In this document: positions 46,589 through 57,383 of the stretch, in pieces | How positions within the stretch are numbered: the stretch's first letter is position 1 | Layout: the number at the start of each line of letters is the position of its first letter | Source: Fragilariopsis cylindrus CCMP1102 | Lineage: Eukaryota > Bacillariophyta > Bacillariophyceae > Bacillariales > Bacillariaceae | DNA: 64,000 nucleotides | Assembly (NCBI GenBank): GCA_900095095.1 | Contig: FMBT01000371.1 | Coordinates: 1-64,000, forward strand | Reading direction: 5' to 3' | Program-made: the position numbers and the translations under genes | Notes under the pieces: generated by a model | What the model was told of the DNA's origin: nothing | Database searches by the model: none | The model's input: the letters and a program-made list of their open reading frames with translations, nothing else

Positions 46589-47612
46589 TTAATTGATCTT
46601 AACAAAAGGATTATGGAGATAGTTGGTTGGTATTTCAATACACCAGCTCACTATCACACTCTTCAACAATGTTGGTTGTATTACAGAATATGAGAAACAT
46701 CCTGTTGGTTGTTGCTGCATTAAAATAAGCAGATACATGTAGAACAACAAGTGCACACATATTACTTTCCTACAGTGGCTCTTGTTATTATCTTATGCAT
46801 GTGTGAAATGCTGCTGACTAATTATTTAGGAGAAAAAAAGTGATGGTAGCATCTATATATATAATATAAATCCTACATAATGCCTACCTACCCTCCTAGC
46901 TAGACCATTATTGGCAGAATAATACACGTAGAACAGCAGCTGGGCACATATTACTTTTGTACAGTTACTTTAGGTGTTATCTAATGCATGTATTTGATGT
47001 TGCTGACTAATTATTTTGGAAAAAAAAAGTGGTGGTAGCAACTATATATATGATATAACAAGCCCATATGTAGTTATAATTGATTTAAAATATGGAGATT
47101 ATTTAGTTTTTTTTGTTTGATTTGGAGATTATTTAGTTTTTATTATTTGATTTTGGCAGTTAAAATGTGGGTCTGAAACGAAATAAAAAATCGACCGTTA
47201 GGTGATTTTCTAAATAATATTTGAATATCGCGCATGGCATCCGCAGTACTGAGTGGAGACTCTAGTCGCCGTCGGGTTACTCACTTATATATATTACATT
47301 GATAGAGAAAAAAATCAAGGGGCCTACACACAAATAAAATTACGCGTCGCATTTTCAATTTGAACAACGTATCGCAAATTGATATTCGAAAATCTCTAAA
47401 AAAGTTGAATATGAATAATTATATGATAATTTTTTGAAATCTTTCCCTTAAGAACTTCTTTTGACGAGATCCGTATGTTGTGTAGTGGCATGGTAGCTCT
47501 TGACGTTTAGGAGGTGACCACTGACGCGTAGCAGACTCTAATATATTACATGCAAATGGAAACAGGTATGTGTGCCCGATACTACTAGTATACCTAGTAC
47601 TTATTTGGTGGG
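46589..47612. other. Intergenic with direct repeats
   Basis: No supported gene. It contains the 189-bp-period direct repeat (46731-47060), a 31-bp tandem at about 47093-47156 (GGAGATTATTTAGTTTTT twice) and a partial dispersed repeat at 47249-47285. Confidence 0.5.
46731..47060. repeat. Direct repeat of about 140 bp, period 189 bp
   Basis: Both copies share GTAGAACA(A/G)CA, GCACATATTACTTT, TTATCT(T/A)ATGCATGT, TGCTGACTAATTATTT, GTGGTAGCA and TATATATAT. They are moderately diverged. Confidence 0.8.
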
Positions 47613-49187
47613 CTAATGTTGGCGGTTTTTTGCTCGATTGCTTATACGATTTTTACGAAGATTCCGGCGTTGTACTTCTTTACGAAGATTCCGGCGAAGT
47701 ACCTCTTCATCCCCGCATTTAGACTCGCAATAGATTTTAAACTTGTAGCACACGGTGGGACCGTCGAAGTATCCGCAGCACGTTGGAATTTCGGCTGTGT
47801 CGAAGTCGGCGACCAATGCCCCGCCGTTGTCCGCGACGCAAATATCCAGCTCGGCAAACGCTACCGTCTGGTGGCAATGGATAGTGATATCGTCGTAGTT
47901 GACCGACCCTAAGGTATCTGTTGCCTCGTGGCACTTCTGACTGAAGGCATTGTGTTTGTATGTGTAAAAGATCTTGTCGACTATTTCGTCGGTGTTCGTC
48001 CAGGCATTGTAGAGACGGACTGTCACATTCTGCGTGTCTTGATTGAGAATCTGGATGGCCTGTAAAGGATCGACCGTGGTGATGCCGTCCGTGTGGAAGA
48101 TTGTGACGTCCTCGGGACACGCCGAGGGCGTGTTAATGGTAGGAGACATGGTGGGAGCAACCGGAGATAATGTGGGAGCAACCGGAGACAATGTGGGAGC
48201 AACCGTTTCGGTGAATCTACTGGGACAAAAAATTGCGGCTTCTGCGGGAGTATCTTCTTGAACGGTGCCGTCACATTCTTCAATGCAGGAATCTTCCGTC
48301 GTGCAACTACCGGCTGCCCAAACCTTAGAAGAACACTTGCAAGAGTTTTTGCCGGTGCAACTACCGGCTGCAGAGGAGAAAGAAGATGTGGTTCCCCAAC
48401 ATGAACCCTCGCCAGTACAAGAACCAGCAGCAATGCCACCACCAGCCTTGTAGCAGGAATCCTCGCCAGTACAAGAACCAGCAGCGATGCCACCAGTAGA
48501 CCTATAGCAGGATCCTTTATTGGTGCAAGAACCGGCGCCAACGGAACCAGGTGGGCCAATGTTACCTTCGATCACTCCAATACAGGCTCCCTCGCCAAGA
48601 CACGAAAGAGCCCCAATTGTAATGCCTAAACAATGGCAGTTTGCGCCTGGACCAATGCAACTTCCGGCGCCAACAGTAGCAGTAGTTAAAAGGCTTCTGC
48701 AGGGGTCAGCACCAATGCACGAACCGGCTCCAATGTTGCCTGCTGACTCTCCACAGGGTGAGTCGCTGGATGATAGGCTAAGACAACTGCCGGCCCCGAC
48801 GGTTGCAACAACACCAATACAGGCGTTTCCACCAAGGCAAGAAGCGGCGCCTATCGAAGCAGGCACATCAGCATTTTGGCAGGCGTTTTCACCAATGCAA
48901 GAATTTGCGCCAACCGTAGCATCAGCATTTTGGCAGGCGTTTTCACCAACACAGGCGTCGGCCCCAAGGGGGCCATTTGAGAAATCACAGGCATTCACAC
49001 CGATGCAAGCATTTGCGCCAATGGATGCAGTAGAGCAGAAGCAGGAATCATCTATTACACAGGCAGCGACACCAATAGTAATAGTAGGAACGCTATTGCA
49101 TACAAGATCAACAGCCTTATCAGCCTTGACTGCAGAAAAGCGAGTGCTTACCAGTACCATACAGACGATTTTCAAAAAGAACTTCAT
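47613..49187 (-). CDS. Secreted Cys-rich repeat protein (524 aa)
   Basis: A probable extracellular or wall protein; I do not recognise a catalytic function. A signal peptide spans residues 1-22. Residues about 38-310 contain a dozen or more short repeats of the form (I/V)GAxSCxGxxAC, changing to AAGSCTGExSC further on. Their regular spacing suggests a beta-helix or disulphide-laddered solenoid. A linker of three VAPTLSP-type units follows (about 322-345), then a folded C-terminal domain with eight or more cysteines (about 355-490), then two RRNLRK motifs. PTLSP linkers and basic RxL-type ends are frequent in diatom secreted proteins. The start is ATG 49187. The gene is visibly more GC-rich than its neighbours. 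Confidence 0.75.
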   Translation of the reverse strand: MKFFLKIVCMVLVSTRFSAVKADKAVDLVCNSVPTITIGVAACVIDDSCFCSTASIGANACIGVNACDFSNGPLGADACVGENACQNADATVGANSCIGENACQNADVPASIGAASCLGGNACIGVVATVGAGSCLSLSSSDSPCGESAGNIGAGSCIGADPCRSLLTTATVGAGSCIGPGANCHCLGITIGALSCLGEGACIGVIEGNIGPPGSVGAGSCTNKGSCYRSTGGIAAGSCTGEDSCYKAGGGIAAGSCTGEGSCWGTTSSFSSAAGSCTGKNSCKCSSKVWAAGSCTTEDSCIEECDGTVQEDTPAEAAIFCPSRFTETVAPTLSPVAPTLSPVAPTMSPTINTPSACPEDVTIFHTDGITTVDPLQAIQILNQDTQNVTVRLYNAWTNTDEIVDKIFYTYKHNAFSQKCHEATDTLGSVNYDDITIHCHQTVAFAELDICVADNGGALVADFDTAEIPTCCGYFDGPTVCYKFKIYCESKCGDEEVLRRNLRKEVQRRNLRKNRISNRAKNRQH

Positions 49188-50445
49188 GTTGATAGTTTTC
49201 GGGTTGAATCTTCTTAGTGTTCTTGATTTGTGTTCTTGTGGTATATGAAAAGAAAGAACTGATGAGAATAGGATCCTCCTGACACGGTTATTTTAGTTGA
49301 CAGCTCTTTTCTCCTTACCTTGAGGAAATATTAGTGAATGCTGTTCGTTTCGATTGTTGATCTCAACGAATTATGAGACTGGTGAGAGTGTTTCTTGTTA
49401 TCTTTCCGATGGGTATTTTCGAGTGCTTTACTGTTTCGTGTACACGGGTTATTTTGCCAAGGATATCAACCAGTGGGTTCGCGATGGCAATGTTAAGAGT
49501 GACGATTAGATAGGCGTAGTAATTAAACACGTCAATCGAAAACATGATACTAACTAGTCGGGTATGTATGAGGTAGTTATCTATTCTCGCCCTTATATAC
49601 TTTCGCACTTGCATCGCCAACATTTCCCGGACAAACTAAAAGTGGAGTACGAATGGGAATCTCTAGGAGAAAGGGGGGAGGATATTTGGGGTCGGGAGGG
49701 CGAAGCGGAAGGAGACGAGTCGCCGTCGGATTACTAGTATAAGTATGTGTCCTGTGGATGTCCTGTCTTTGTATCATTCCGAAACCGTACATGCTGTACG
49801 TACATATTATTGAAAATTGTTTCTTTGGGGGGCAACAGTATCGTAGATAAGAACCAAGCAAGGAAAGGAGAGTTCGTCGAAAATTTCAGTCCCAACAACC
49901 GTTTTTAGATAGAGAGCCCAATAAATTCTCCGTGGGGGCATAGGTAACAGGAAATACGGTAACAGTGAATGGAAAGGAAGAACGACGGTAAATGTGAATG
50001 GAAAGGAACCACTCGGAAAGGGAGATCATGTACGGCGTTACTCATCGACATCGACGTGTCGTCGCACGAGAAATGTCGACGTCTTATTATGAAAACATCA
50101 CTTCCAAAAACCGTTTTCAGCTGAAAGAGAGACAGATTAAGAAAGAAGGCGAAGGAGAGAGGAACTACACTTGAAAAGGAGATCTCGTACGGTGCTATGA
50201 TTCGCCGTCGACGTCGTCGTGGTGGTGGATGAATCACAAGTGAAGTAATGAAAATGTACCACATCACAAAAATCACAGTTTTAGACCCTGCAACTCTCGT
50301 AGTCTTTCGTTTTCTTCGATTCGCAACAATATTACGGTACATTCCTATAGACGAAATTTGGAAGCATAAATTATTAACTTGTTGATACATTACTTACTGA
50401 AATTGATTGTCATACTTTTATCAAGTAAAAGAAGAAGAATAAAAC
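49188..50445. other. Shared upstream region of two divergent genes
   Basis: A gap of about 1.26 kb. It holds a dispersed repeat copy (49647-49735) and diverged direct repeats (49885-50290). The long minus ORFs here are Arg/Ser-rich shadows of repeats. Promoters of both flanking genes must lie within it. Confidence 0.5.
49647..49735 (+). repeat. Dispersed GGAGACGAG repeat, copy B
   Basis: It matches copy A (40391-40540) without the inner insertion. Its end, GAGTCGCCGTCGGATTACT, also matches 47265-47282. Confidence 0.7.
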
Positions 50446-52125
50446 ATGTTGAGTATCAGTAAAAATCATTCATTGAATACTAATAATAGTAGTAGCAGTA
50501 ACAGGGGTTGTAGTTATAGCCCAAAAAAGGACAGTAATAATGGCAACGTTAGGAAATATTTCTTTGGAAGTGGCAGCAGTTGTGGCGGTAACGCTAGGGT
50601 AGAAAAACGAGATGATAGTCGGTCAAAATCTGTTGGAGACAATGGTAATAATAGATCTACTAGTACTTTTATAATGAATGATTTGGATGCTACTCAACAC
50701 AGTAGCGGAAGTAGTGTCTCAGAAGCTAGCTTTTTTGATGCAAGCGGAGACGTTAGTCTATATCTTGACGAGGCTCCGAAGGTACCACAACGACAACGTA
50801 AAGGTCGAAGACAAGGTATAAAACATAAAAAGCCTAAAAATACAAGTCAATCGAGTACCAATAAGAAGAAGCCGAAAAAGAAGAAGAAGAAGAAGAAAGG
50901 AAAAGATAACAAGATGGTTCCTTCTGCTTTTGGCGATAGTTTTTTCTTAGTAGATTCGAAGAACTCATACGACGACCGTCTTGCTATTCCAGCTCCTGCT
51001 ACTGCTACACAAGTGAAAGAAGATGATTGTTCTGGGTTGGCACGGGAAACGCAACACGATCAAGGAGATAGTGGAGTTACAACTCAAATCAGAATAGGAC
51101 ATAACAATGATCAAAAAAAACCATCATCGGAATCGCATCTAGATAGTGTCGATCCTGATTTAGCAATGCAAATGGTCAAAAGATTACAACGTAAATATAA
51201 AGAATCTCAACGGGAGGTCTCAAGATTATCGAAGATAACAAAGACCCAAAAAATTCGTGTAAAGTTATATGAAAAGGAAAAGATGTTACGAAAACAACAA
51301 TTGGAATTAAAGGAGCAACAAAAGGAAATATCCGAACGGAATGTTACGGATGTTAGTGATCATTTAGTGGAACAGATTACCGAATTAATGGATGAAAATA
51401 ATACATTATTGGATAAGATGGGTGTGGAAAAAGTACAGGCTGGTATAAAATTAAAACAAAAAGATGAAGAATTACGATTCCTTCAAGAAGAATTAAAATG
51501 TATGAGAAGTGAAAAAGGTGAACGTGATTATGGTGGTAGTTGCTCTGGTTCAACAACAAGTGGTTGCTCTATTTTAACAACAAAAGATAATAATAGTAAA
51601 TTAAAAATTTGGAAACAAAAGAAAGCTATTGATGATAAAACACATCGGAAGCAAATGAAGGCATTAAATGATCGTGTTCTATCACTCCAGGTATCCAATG
51701 ATAAATTAAATCATGCATTAGGAAATAAAACTTTGACCATCCACGAAGATGATGATGATGAAATTCGCAGAGCAAAAGAGGTTGCTCAAGCTGTTAGTGA
51801 CTATGGAATAACACGTGCAAAAACTGCAAGTATGGCGAAAGATAAGATGTATAATGCATTATTGAGAAGAAGTGCAAGTGATGAATCAAGCTTACCTTCC
51901 CTCGGACTCTCTTCCTTTACTAGTAAAAATAATGATACTATTAATAACAGAAATGGAATCAGAAACGTTACGTGGAGAGAAAGAAGATTAAATTTCAATC
52001 TTAAAATCACGAAGAGACAGAGAGAGAATGGCAAGGGGGTTGCTGCATTAGCTACACCAATTCCCGACGATAATGTGTTTCGTCGCTTATCAGAAACAAC
52101 TAAACCCGTATTGGTTATGTCGTAA
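50446..52125 (+). CDS. Coiled-coil protein, hypothetical (559 aa)
   Basis: Unrecognised. The N-terminal 100 residues are Ser/Asn/Gly-rich. Residues about 105-155 are very basic, with a run of Lys (a possible nuclear localisation signal or RNA/DNA-binding patch). Residues about 240-430 have strong heptad character with few prolines (for example KLYEKEKMLRKQQLELKEQQ), so a long coiled coil. The C-terminus is basic with an NFNLKITKRQRENGKG stretch. There is no signal peptide or membrane segment. A structural or scaffold role is plausible but not shown. Single exon, with an A-rich leader before ATG 50446. Confidence 0.7.
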   Translation: MLSISKNHSLNTNNSSSSNRGCSYSPKKDSNNGNVRKYFFGSGSSCGGNARVEKRDDSRSKSVGDNGNNRSTSTFIMNDLDATQHSSGSSVSEASFFDASGDVSLYLDEAPKVPQRQRKGRRQGIKHKKPKNTSQSSTNKKKPKKKKKKKKGKDNKMVPSAFGDSFFLVDSKNSYDDRLAIPAPATATQVKEDDCSGLARETQHDQGDSGVTTQIRIGHNNDQKKPSSESHLDSVDPDLAMQMVKRLQRKYKESQREVSRLSKITKTQKIRVKLYEKEKMLRKQQLELKEQQKEISERNVTDVSDHLVEQITELMDENNTLLDKMGVEKVQAGIKLKQKDEELRFLQEELKCMRSEKGERDYGGSCSGSTTSGCSILTTKDNNSKLKIWKQKKAIDDKTHRKQMKALNDRVLSLQVSNDKLNHALGNKTLTIHEDDDDEIRRAKEVAQAVSDYGITRAKTASMAKDKMYNALLRRSASDESSLPSLGLSSFTSKNNDTINNRNGIRNVTWRERRLNFNLKITKRQRENGKGVAALATPIPDDNVFRRLSETTKPVLVMS

Positions 52126-52465
52126 ACAAAATTAGCTAGTAGTAGTATAGCTGTATTTTGTGAGTTGTGTTTTATTCCTCCTGCATGAACACATACATTA
52201 TCACTAATAATAAACAAGTAGGAACTCAAACCTGGACGAGAAAAATTAAGTTATATAATAAAGAGAGACAAGAGATCCTATACAGATAATACGTATAGGT
52301 TGACTGGTAGTTCTGCACAATAATTATTCCTGCAAACGGGCATGGACTACGACTAGAAGAACAAATACAATTACATAGCATACATCAAGACTTTATACTA
52401 TCTTAATAGGATTTTTAAACATGAATGAATGATATGCTAAAGGATAGTAATATATAACCAATTTA
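52126..52465. other. Convergent intergenic gap
   Basis: 340 bp between the 3' ends of two convergent genes; AT-rich, nothing else seen. Confidence 0.4.
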
Positions 52466-53044
52466 CTAACCATGGTAAATTATCCATGACTGATCACCAT
52501 CTAATGCGATTGTTGGAATGGTTCCAGTGATATTCATAATTTCGTCTTTCAACTTATCTCGGAAGGCTTCTTTCGATTTCTCCTTCATGTGGCGGTCTTC
52601 GTATTGACCCAAATTACTAGTGGTAAACTTTCCAATGTAGCATCCCCCACCTTTGAGAAAATTGGAAATGATAGTTTTAATGAGAATCTCCGAACACTCA
52701 GCGCCGCTTTCGTTGAAACACCAATTCTTAGCACGTACTATGTTGCGATCTCTTGCACTACCGATCATACTTACCATCCGATTTTTTGTCCCCTCTTCTG
52801 TCATGGTAGTATTGAGGGTAGATATTGCTGCCATTAATGACTCCATCGTCTTCCGATTCTCCTGTAAATTCTGGTTTACGGTATTCAATTTGTTGTTCAA
52901 GTCAGTTTTCAGAGCAATTGACTCTACCTTCATCTCTGAGATATTACCGGCTACCTCACGTTGAATATCGATATTAATATCGGCTGCTTTCACAAGCTCT
53001 GCAGCTACCAGAGAAAGTCTTTTCGCACTTTCGTCCTTACTCAT
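52466..53044 (-). CDS. Hypothetical protein with coiled-coil N-half (192 aa)
   Basis: Unrecognised. Residues 1-90 form an amphipathic coiled-coil-like helix with regular hydrophobics. The second half (about 95-192) is a compact mixed region with KNWCFNESGAECSEILIKTI, FLKGGGCYIGKFTTS and a final SWIIYHG. There is no signal peptide or low complexity. A clean ORF from ATG 53044 makes coding likely. Confidence 0.6.
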   Translation of the reverse strand: MSKDESAKRLSLVAAELVKAADINIDIQREVAGNISEMKVESIALKTDLNNKLNTVNQNLQENRKTMESLMAAISTLNTTMTEEGTKNRMVSMIGSARDRNIVRAKNWCFNESGAECSEILIKTIISNFLKGGGCYIGKFTTSNLGQYEDRHMKEKSKEAFRDKLKDEIMNITGTIPTIALDGDQSWIIYHG

Positions 53045-53660
53045 ATTTTTCCTTTAGTTATTATGTCTCTGTGTACTAGTTGGCGAAAGATGAAATAGTA
53101 GTATACAGTTTAAATCTTGAAAGTAGGGAGAATTCATCGAATACGAGATGGGAATTGTCACCACACAATAAAATGCACGAGATGGGCCTGGTCGAATGGA
53201 CAAACGAGTAGTAGTAGGATTTGTGCGATTTTGAATTTTTTACGTAGCCAATAGATTTGCCGCAGTAACTTATTTTCGTACTGTAAAATGAACGAATGCA
53301 ACAAGCGACATGCATTACATACGTACATTTTTTTCATACCTCAAACCGACTACTTGTTTGAACAATACGAGTGCCGACCATAGACGGGACTGCTGCCTTT
53401 TCAATCACGATTCATTCACGAATTTGATTTGAAGATCTCGATAAGAGTTAGATAATAAGATATATCATTCTTAATGTAATGAGTAAGCATGCAAGCTCAC
53501 AATTACATACATTACAGATATAATACCCATATCTATTTCCTATCAAAAGACTAGACACTAAACACTCGACACTCGAGTAGGCATGACGTGACATGACATG
53601 ATTTTAATAGCAAAAGTAAGTTTAGTTTAGTTTATCTTGTGATCTTTCATATCATATTTC
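53045..53660. other. Intergenic
   Basis: No gene seen. Short motifs such as GACACTCGACACTCGA near 53562 and repeated TGACATGACATGA near 53585-53600. Confidence 0.4.
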
Positions 53661-55426
53661 TTATCTTTTTTTATCATTACTCTTACTATTTTTATTGAAA
53701 TTGAAAAGGGAGGATGGTTTTTGTTGTGGTATGTTCATAATCTTTAAAAACAACAAAAACACCTGTAACATTCTTCTCCTTAGTAATACATTAAAACTTC
53801 GTACGTGACGATATTTTATTGTCCGTCGTTGTCGACGTTGTTGTTGTCGACGTTGTTGTTGGCGACGGTATTGTTGTTGTTGCTGTGATGATAATGATGA
53901 TAATGATGATTTTCTATTATCATCGACTATTACACTTTTATCAAAAGTAGTGACTACTGCTTGTTGTTCTTGTTCTACTTGTACTATTTGTTTTTCTCCT
54001 AATACCGCTACTGCTGCAACTCGTGTCTTCACAAGTAGATTGTCAAAAAAAGTACTAGTAGTAGCGACTTGTTGTCTTTTTGTGTTTGATACATTCTTGA
54101 CCTTGACTACACGTTGTACTAAATTAGCTTCCTCTAATACAAATGATAACCATTGATCAATCACATTTTCTGATCCGTACCAACTTTGTTGTTGTTGTTG
54201 TTGTTGCCGTTGTGTGGCACTAGTTGTTACTGTTACTGCTGTTGCTGCTGTTGTTGTTGCTGATACAGGTATATTTGCTGCTCTATAATTATGTTTGGAA
54301 TGTAACACATTATTCAATTGTATTTGTTTGGATCCTAATAATTGTGTCCATTCTATTGGAACAACACCATCCCCCAATGTATATTTTTCATTACCACTCA
54401 CTGCCTTATACGATGTATAGGCAACACGTTGATCGTTTTTGTTTTCTTCTACTGATGATGTAGATGATGTTGTTGTTGTTGATGATATACCACCAATTGA
54501 TACATAACCAATACCCTCATTTTTGAGGAATGCACCAGGATAATGATCATTTGTATATTTTAATGCACCACGTGTCACACATGTGGTAGTGTCTTGTTCT
54601 GGTGCTTGATGTATCGAACCAATTGTTGCTAAACATCGTATACGATCACTTGTTCTTATTATAACTTTTGATTTGTTACTTTCTGATAAATCTTCTAAAG
54701 ACAAGTCTTCGTCTTCACATTCGGACCATATACCATCCCCCATTGCAGCACGGGCTAACCAACCACCTGCTGAATGACTGAGAGAGAGAGAGAAAGAGAG
54801 TTGTTGTAAGTAAGTAGCTACTATTATGATCGACCTCTCATTCCTCTTCTAAACTGAGAGGTAGATAGATAGAGGGAGAGAGAGATTGAGAGAGAAACTT
54901 ACCCAATTAATAATACCTTTTGTCCACCACTTTCATTGTACGCAACATCGACCATCTCCTTTAAACGTTTGATATACCAACCATATGCCACACCATCGGG
55001 TTGGGTGGTACATTGTTGAAAATTACGTGTATCAAACAATAATCCACCAGCAATACTACGTATCCAATCATGACGTTGGACCGGTATGGTATATATTTGT
55101 GATTTTATAAAACCACGTTTTGCTAATACAGATTTTAAACTACTATGATCATTAATATCTGATAATGGATTAATATCTGATAATGAATTTGCTGAACTAG
55201 TACCATCTAATGATGGCTGATGATAATCTGTTTCATAATCATGACTATCATTACAAAATCCTGGACATATTACAACAGGACAATATCCTTCAATACTGTA
55301 GCGTGTAGCGATAACGAATGACAGTAGTGCGATATAAGTAGTAGGAAGAACCGTAAATCGACGATTGCTGTTTCTGTTTGTGTTTGTTCGGCATCTTTGT
55401 CGTCGTCGAGAGGGTATAATAATCAT
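53661..55426 (-). CDS. Alpha/beta hydrolase (lipase/esterase-like), two exons (546 aa)
   Basis: A serine hydrolase of the alpha/beta fold, similar in layout to plant plastid or secreted lipase-like proteins. Exon 1 is 55426-54903, the intron is 54778-54902 (125 bp), and exon 2 is 54777-53661. Splicing joins VLLIG to HSAGGWLARAA, giving the nucleophile elbow GHSAGG with Ser177. Upstream is VVICPGFCNDSHDY (about residues 53-66), the oxyanion-side loop. Downstream, GDGVVPIEW (about 310) provides the probable acidic residue, and a His follows. The N-terminus is Arg-rich and then hydrophobic, so it may be a targeting sequence. The C-terminus is a long Gln/Arg-rich tail encoded by CAA/GTT repeats. 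The substrate is unknown; a lipid or ester is likely. Confidence 0.8.
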
Positions 55427-56338
55427 TGTCAGTCTCTCTCTTTTGCGGGAAAATGTAAACGAAAGATATTATTATGCTTGTGTGATTATACCGGTAGATA
55501 TGATACCGTACAAATGGAATGAATGAATCCGTGTTGTTGAACTAGTAAAAATTGATGATAGTGATCTTCACTAGCTGTACAAGAAGTCAATGCGGACGAC
55601 AGATTGCGACGAGAAACAAAAACTTTGACTTTTGTGAATTCTGGTTTATGAAAAACAAAAGGAGGCAGCAGATGCAAGAAAGCAGCAGAATTTACTACAA
55701 GTAGAACAGATTTCTTTTTATTTATTTCCACAAAAAAAACAAGAAGGCAAAACATCGACGTGGCAAAAATTCATGCATTAGTGTGTACTAGTAAAAATGA
55801 CGTCGATTTTTATGCAGTTATGAGAAATGCATAAAAATCACAAGTGGGGCTTTAGAAATCACATGGGCTGTAGTAATGTGTGAACGACGATGCATTTGGG
55901 CCTTTCTTGCAATCACGACTAATTTAAAAAAATTATACAAGCGAAGCAACTGACAAGTACTGTACAGTAACGGACAAGAGCAACGTCACAAGAAGGTACA
56001 AAAAGCAACAATACAATGACATGAATAAATGTGACACCAGCGCATCAGCAATCGACATCGACATCGATATCGACATCAACAAGAAGAAAGATAAGTGAGC
56101 GAAGCAATACGATTGAATTGAATTGAAAATGTGGCTCAGAAAAACCGCGATCGATAATGTCGCGTTTCGTAACAATTAATTGTAGTGTGGTCGTCATGGC
56201 TGGTACATATAGCTCAGTGTAGGAAATAGAGAGCGAGTACAGTGTACAGAACAAATCCTACTGCAAAAGCGTATCCGACACATATGATGGGTCTCTTGTT
56301 GGTGAGACAAAATTTGTTGACATTAAAAGGCTAAGAAA
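55427..56338. other. Intergenic
   Basis: No supported gene. Notable are GACATCGACATCGATATCGACATCAAC at about 56053-56080 (a short tandem) and AT-rich sequence. Confidence 0.4.
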
Positions 56339-56587
56339 TTAGATACAACTTTTGTCTTGAGAACTTATAAAAACAACAGATTCAATATCGTTTGGATTTG
56401 ATGTCACAATATCCTCCGGCTTAAGTTCCTTTGCTAGTCTCAAGGAAGTATCGATCATTGTTTCTAATTCGGATCCCAACCAAGGTGGATCTACAATCAT
56501 TAGCGAGACTCTGTCTACTTCCTGTCCTGGACCTTGGACCATTGGTTCTACAATTGCTTCATGATTTGTCTTGAATGGATTTACCAA
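56339..56587 (-). pseudogene. Possible methyltransferase-like fragment (DPPW motif)
   Basis: An 82-codon minus-strand ORF contains LMIVDPPWLGSELETMID and then LKPEDIVTSNPNDIESVVF, which look like the catalytic strand and following helix of DPPW-type N6-methyltransferases. No other part of such an enzyme is visible upstream. It is probably a fragment or an exon of a decayed gene, though a chance match is possible. Nearby plus-strand sequence (56600-57066) also looks partly coding but is broken up. Confidence 0.3.
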
Positions 56588-57383
56588 TTATATGACATAC
56601 ATACCACTTTAACAAGTACAAATGTCGAGGCAACTGGAAAATTCTTTGGTTTTGAAGCAACAGAAGGTTGGGTAAGTAAAAGATATACTAAAAAGGATGA
56701 CAACTGTACCACAAGAATGAATCAACATTATCCTTCTCACTTAACAAAGATTTTTCCTTCATTATCTCTTCTTGTAGGACCCCGCAAGTGGTCTTGGAAC
56801 TATAGGAACTTCAGAATAAAACGGTTCAAACAAAGGATTCTGAGGTTTATGCAAAGTGCTTCTTGGTAAAGCGTTTGACTTTAAAGAAATACAATGCACT
56901 GTATCATTTACAAATAATCCATCGCCTATTCCTACTGCTGCACCAACCAGAAAGAATACGGAAAAATGGAGCAGGAAATGAAGAAGCAGTCGTCATTTTA
57001 AAACTACTCGTGGGAATTATCAGGCAATTCGATCGGTGTGGAACGAAACGACAGGCCTTAGAATGATTGATTGTATAAACGAAACTAAGAAATCTTATTC
57101 ATGCTGATGCACGAAGGTCTGTACCAATAGAGATATTATTGTATTTATACAAATGAATAAAAGTACTATTATGAAAAATCTAATCTAGTTAATCTTTTTT
57201 ATAAATTTCTTTTTTTTTACTGTGGTTATTTTTTCTAATTTTTTAAAAGGAAACATTGTTATTAAGTATTGTATTGACGAGTACACGTGTACTGTCGTAC
57301 GTAATAGAAAAACTTTACTCTCTTTTTTCTTCTCTTCTTGTATCTTCTTTATCATTTTTTCTTTCTTTTATCGATTTATTTTA
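56588..57383. other. Intergenic, possibly decayed coding sequence
   Basis: On the plus strand, short protein-like stretches occur (STNVEATGKFFGFEATEGW near 56610-56670, and PSPIPTAAPTRKNTE near 56927-56970) with stops between. I can assign no family. Confidence 0.3.

Noticed and set aside
49905-50390. 161-aa minus-strand ORF with an Arg run
   Set aside because: It runs through diverged repeats; composition follows the repeat, not a protein.
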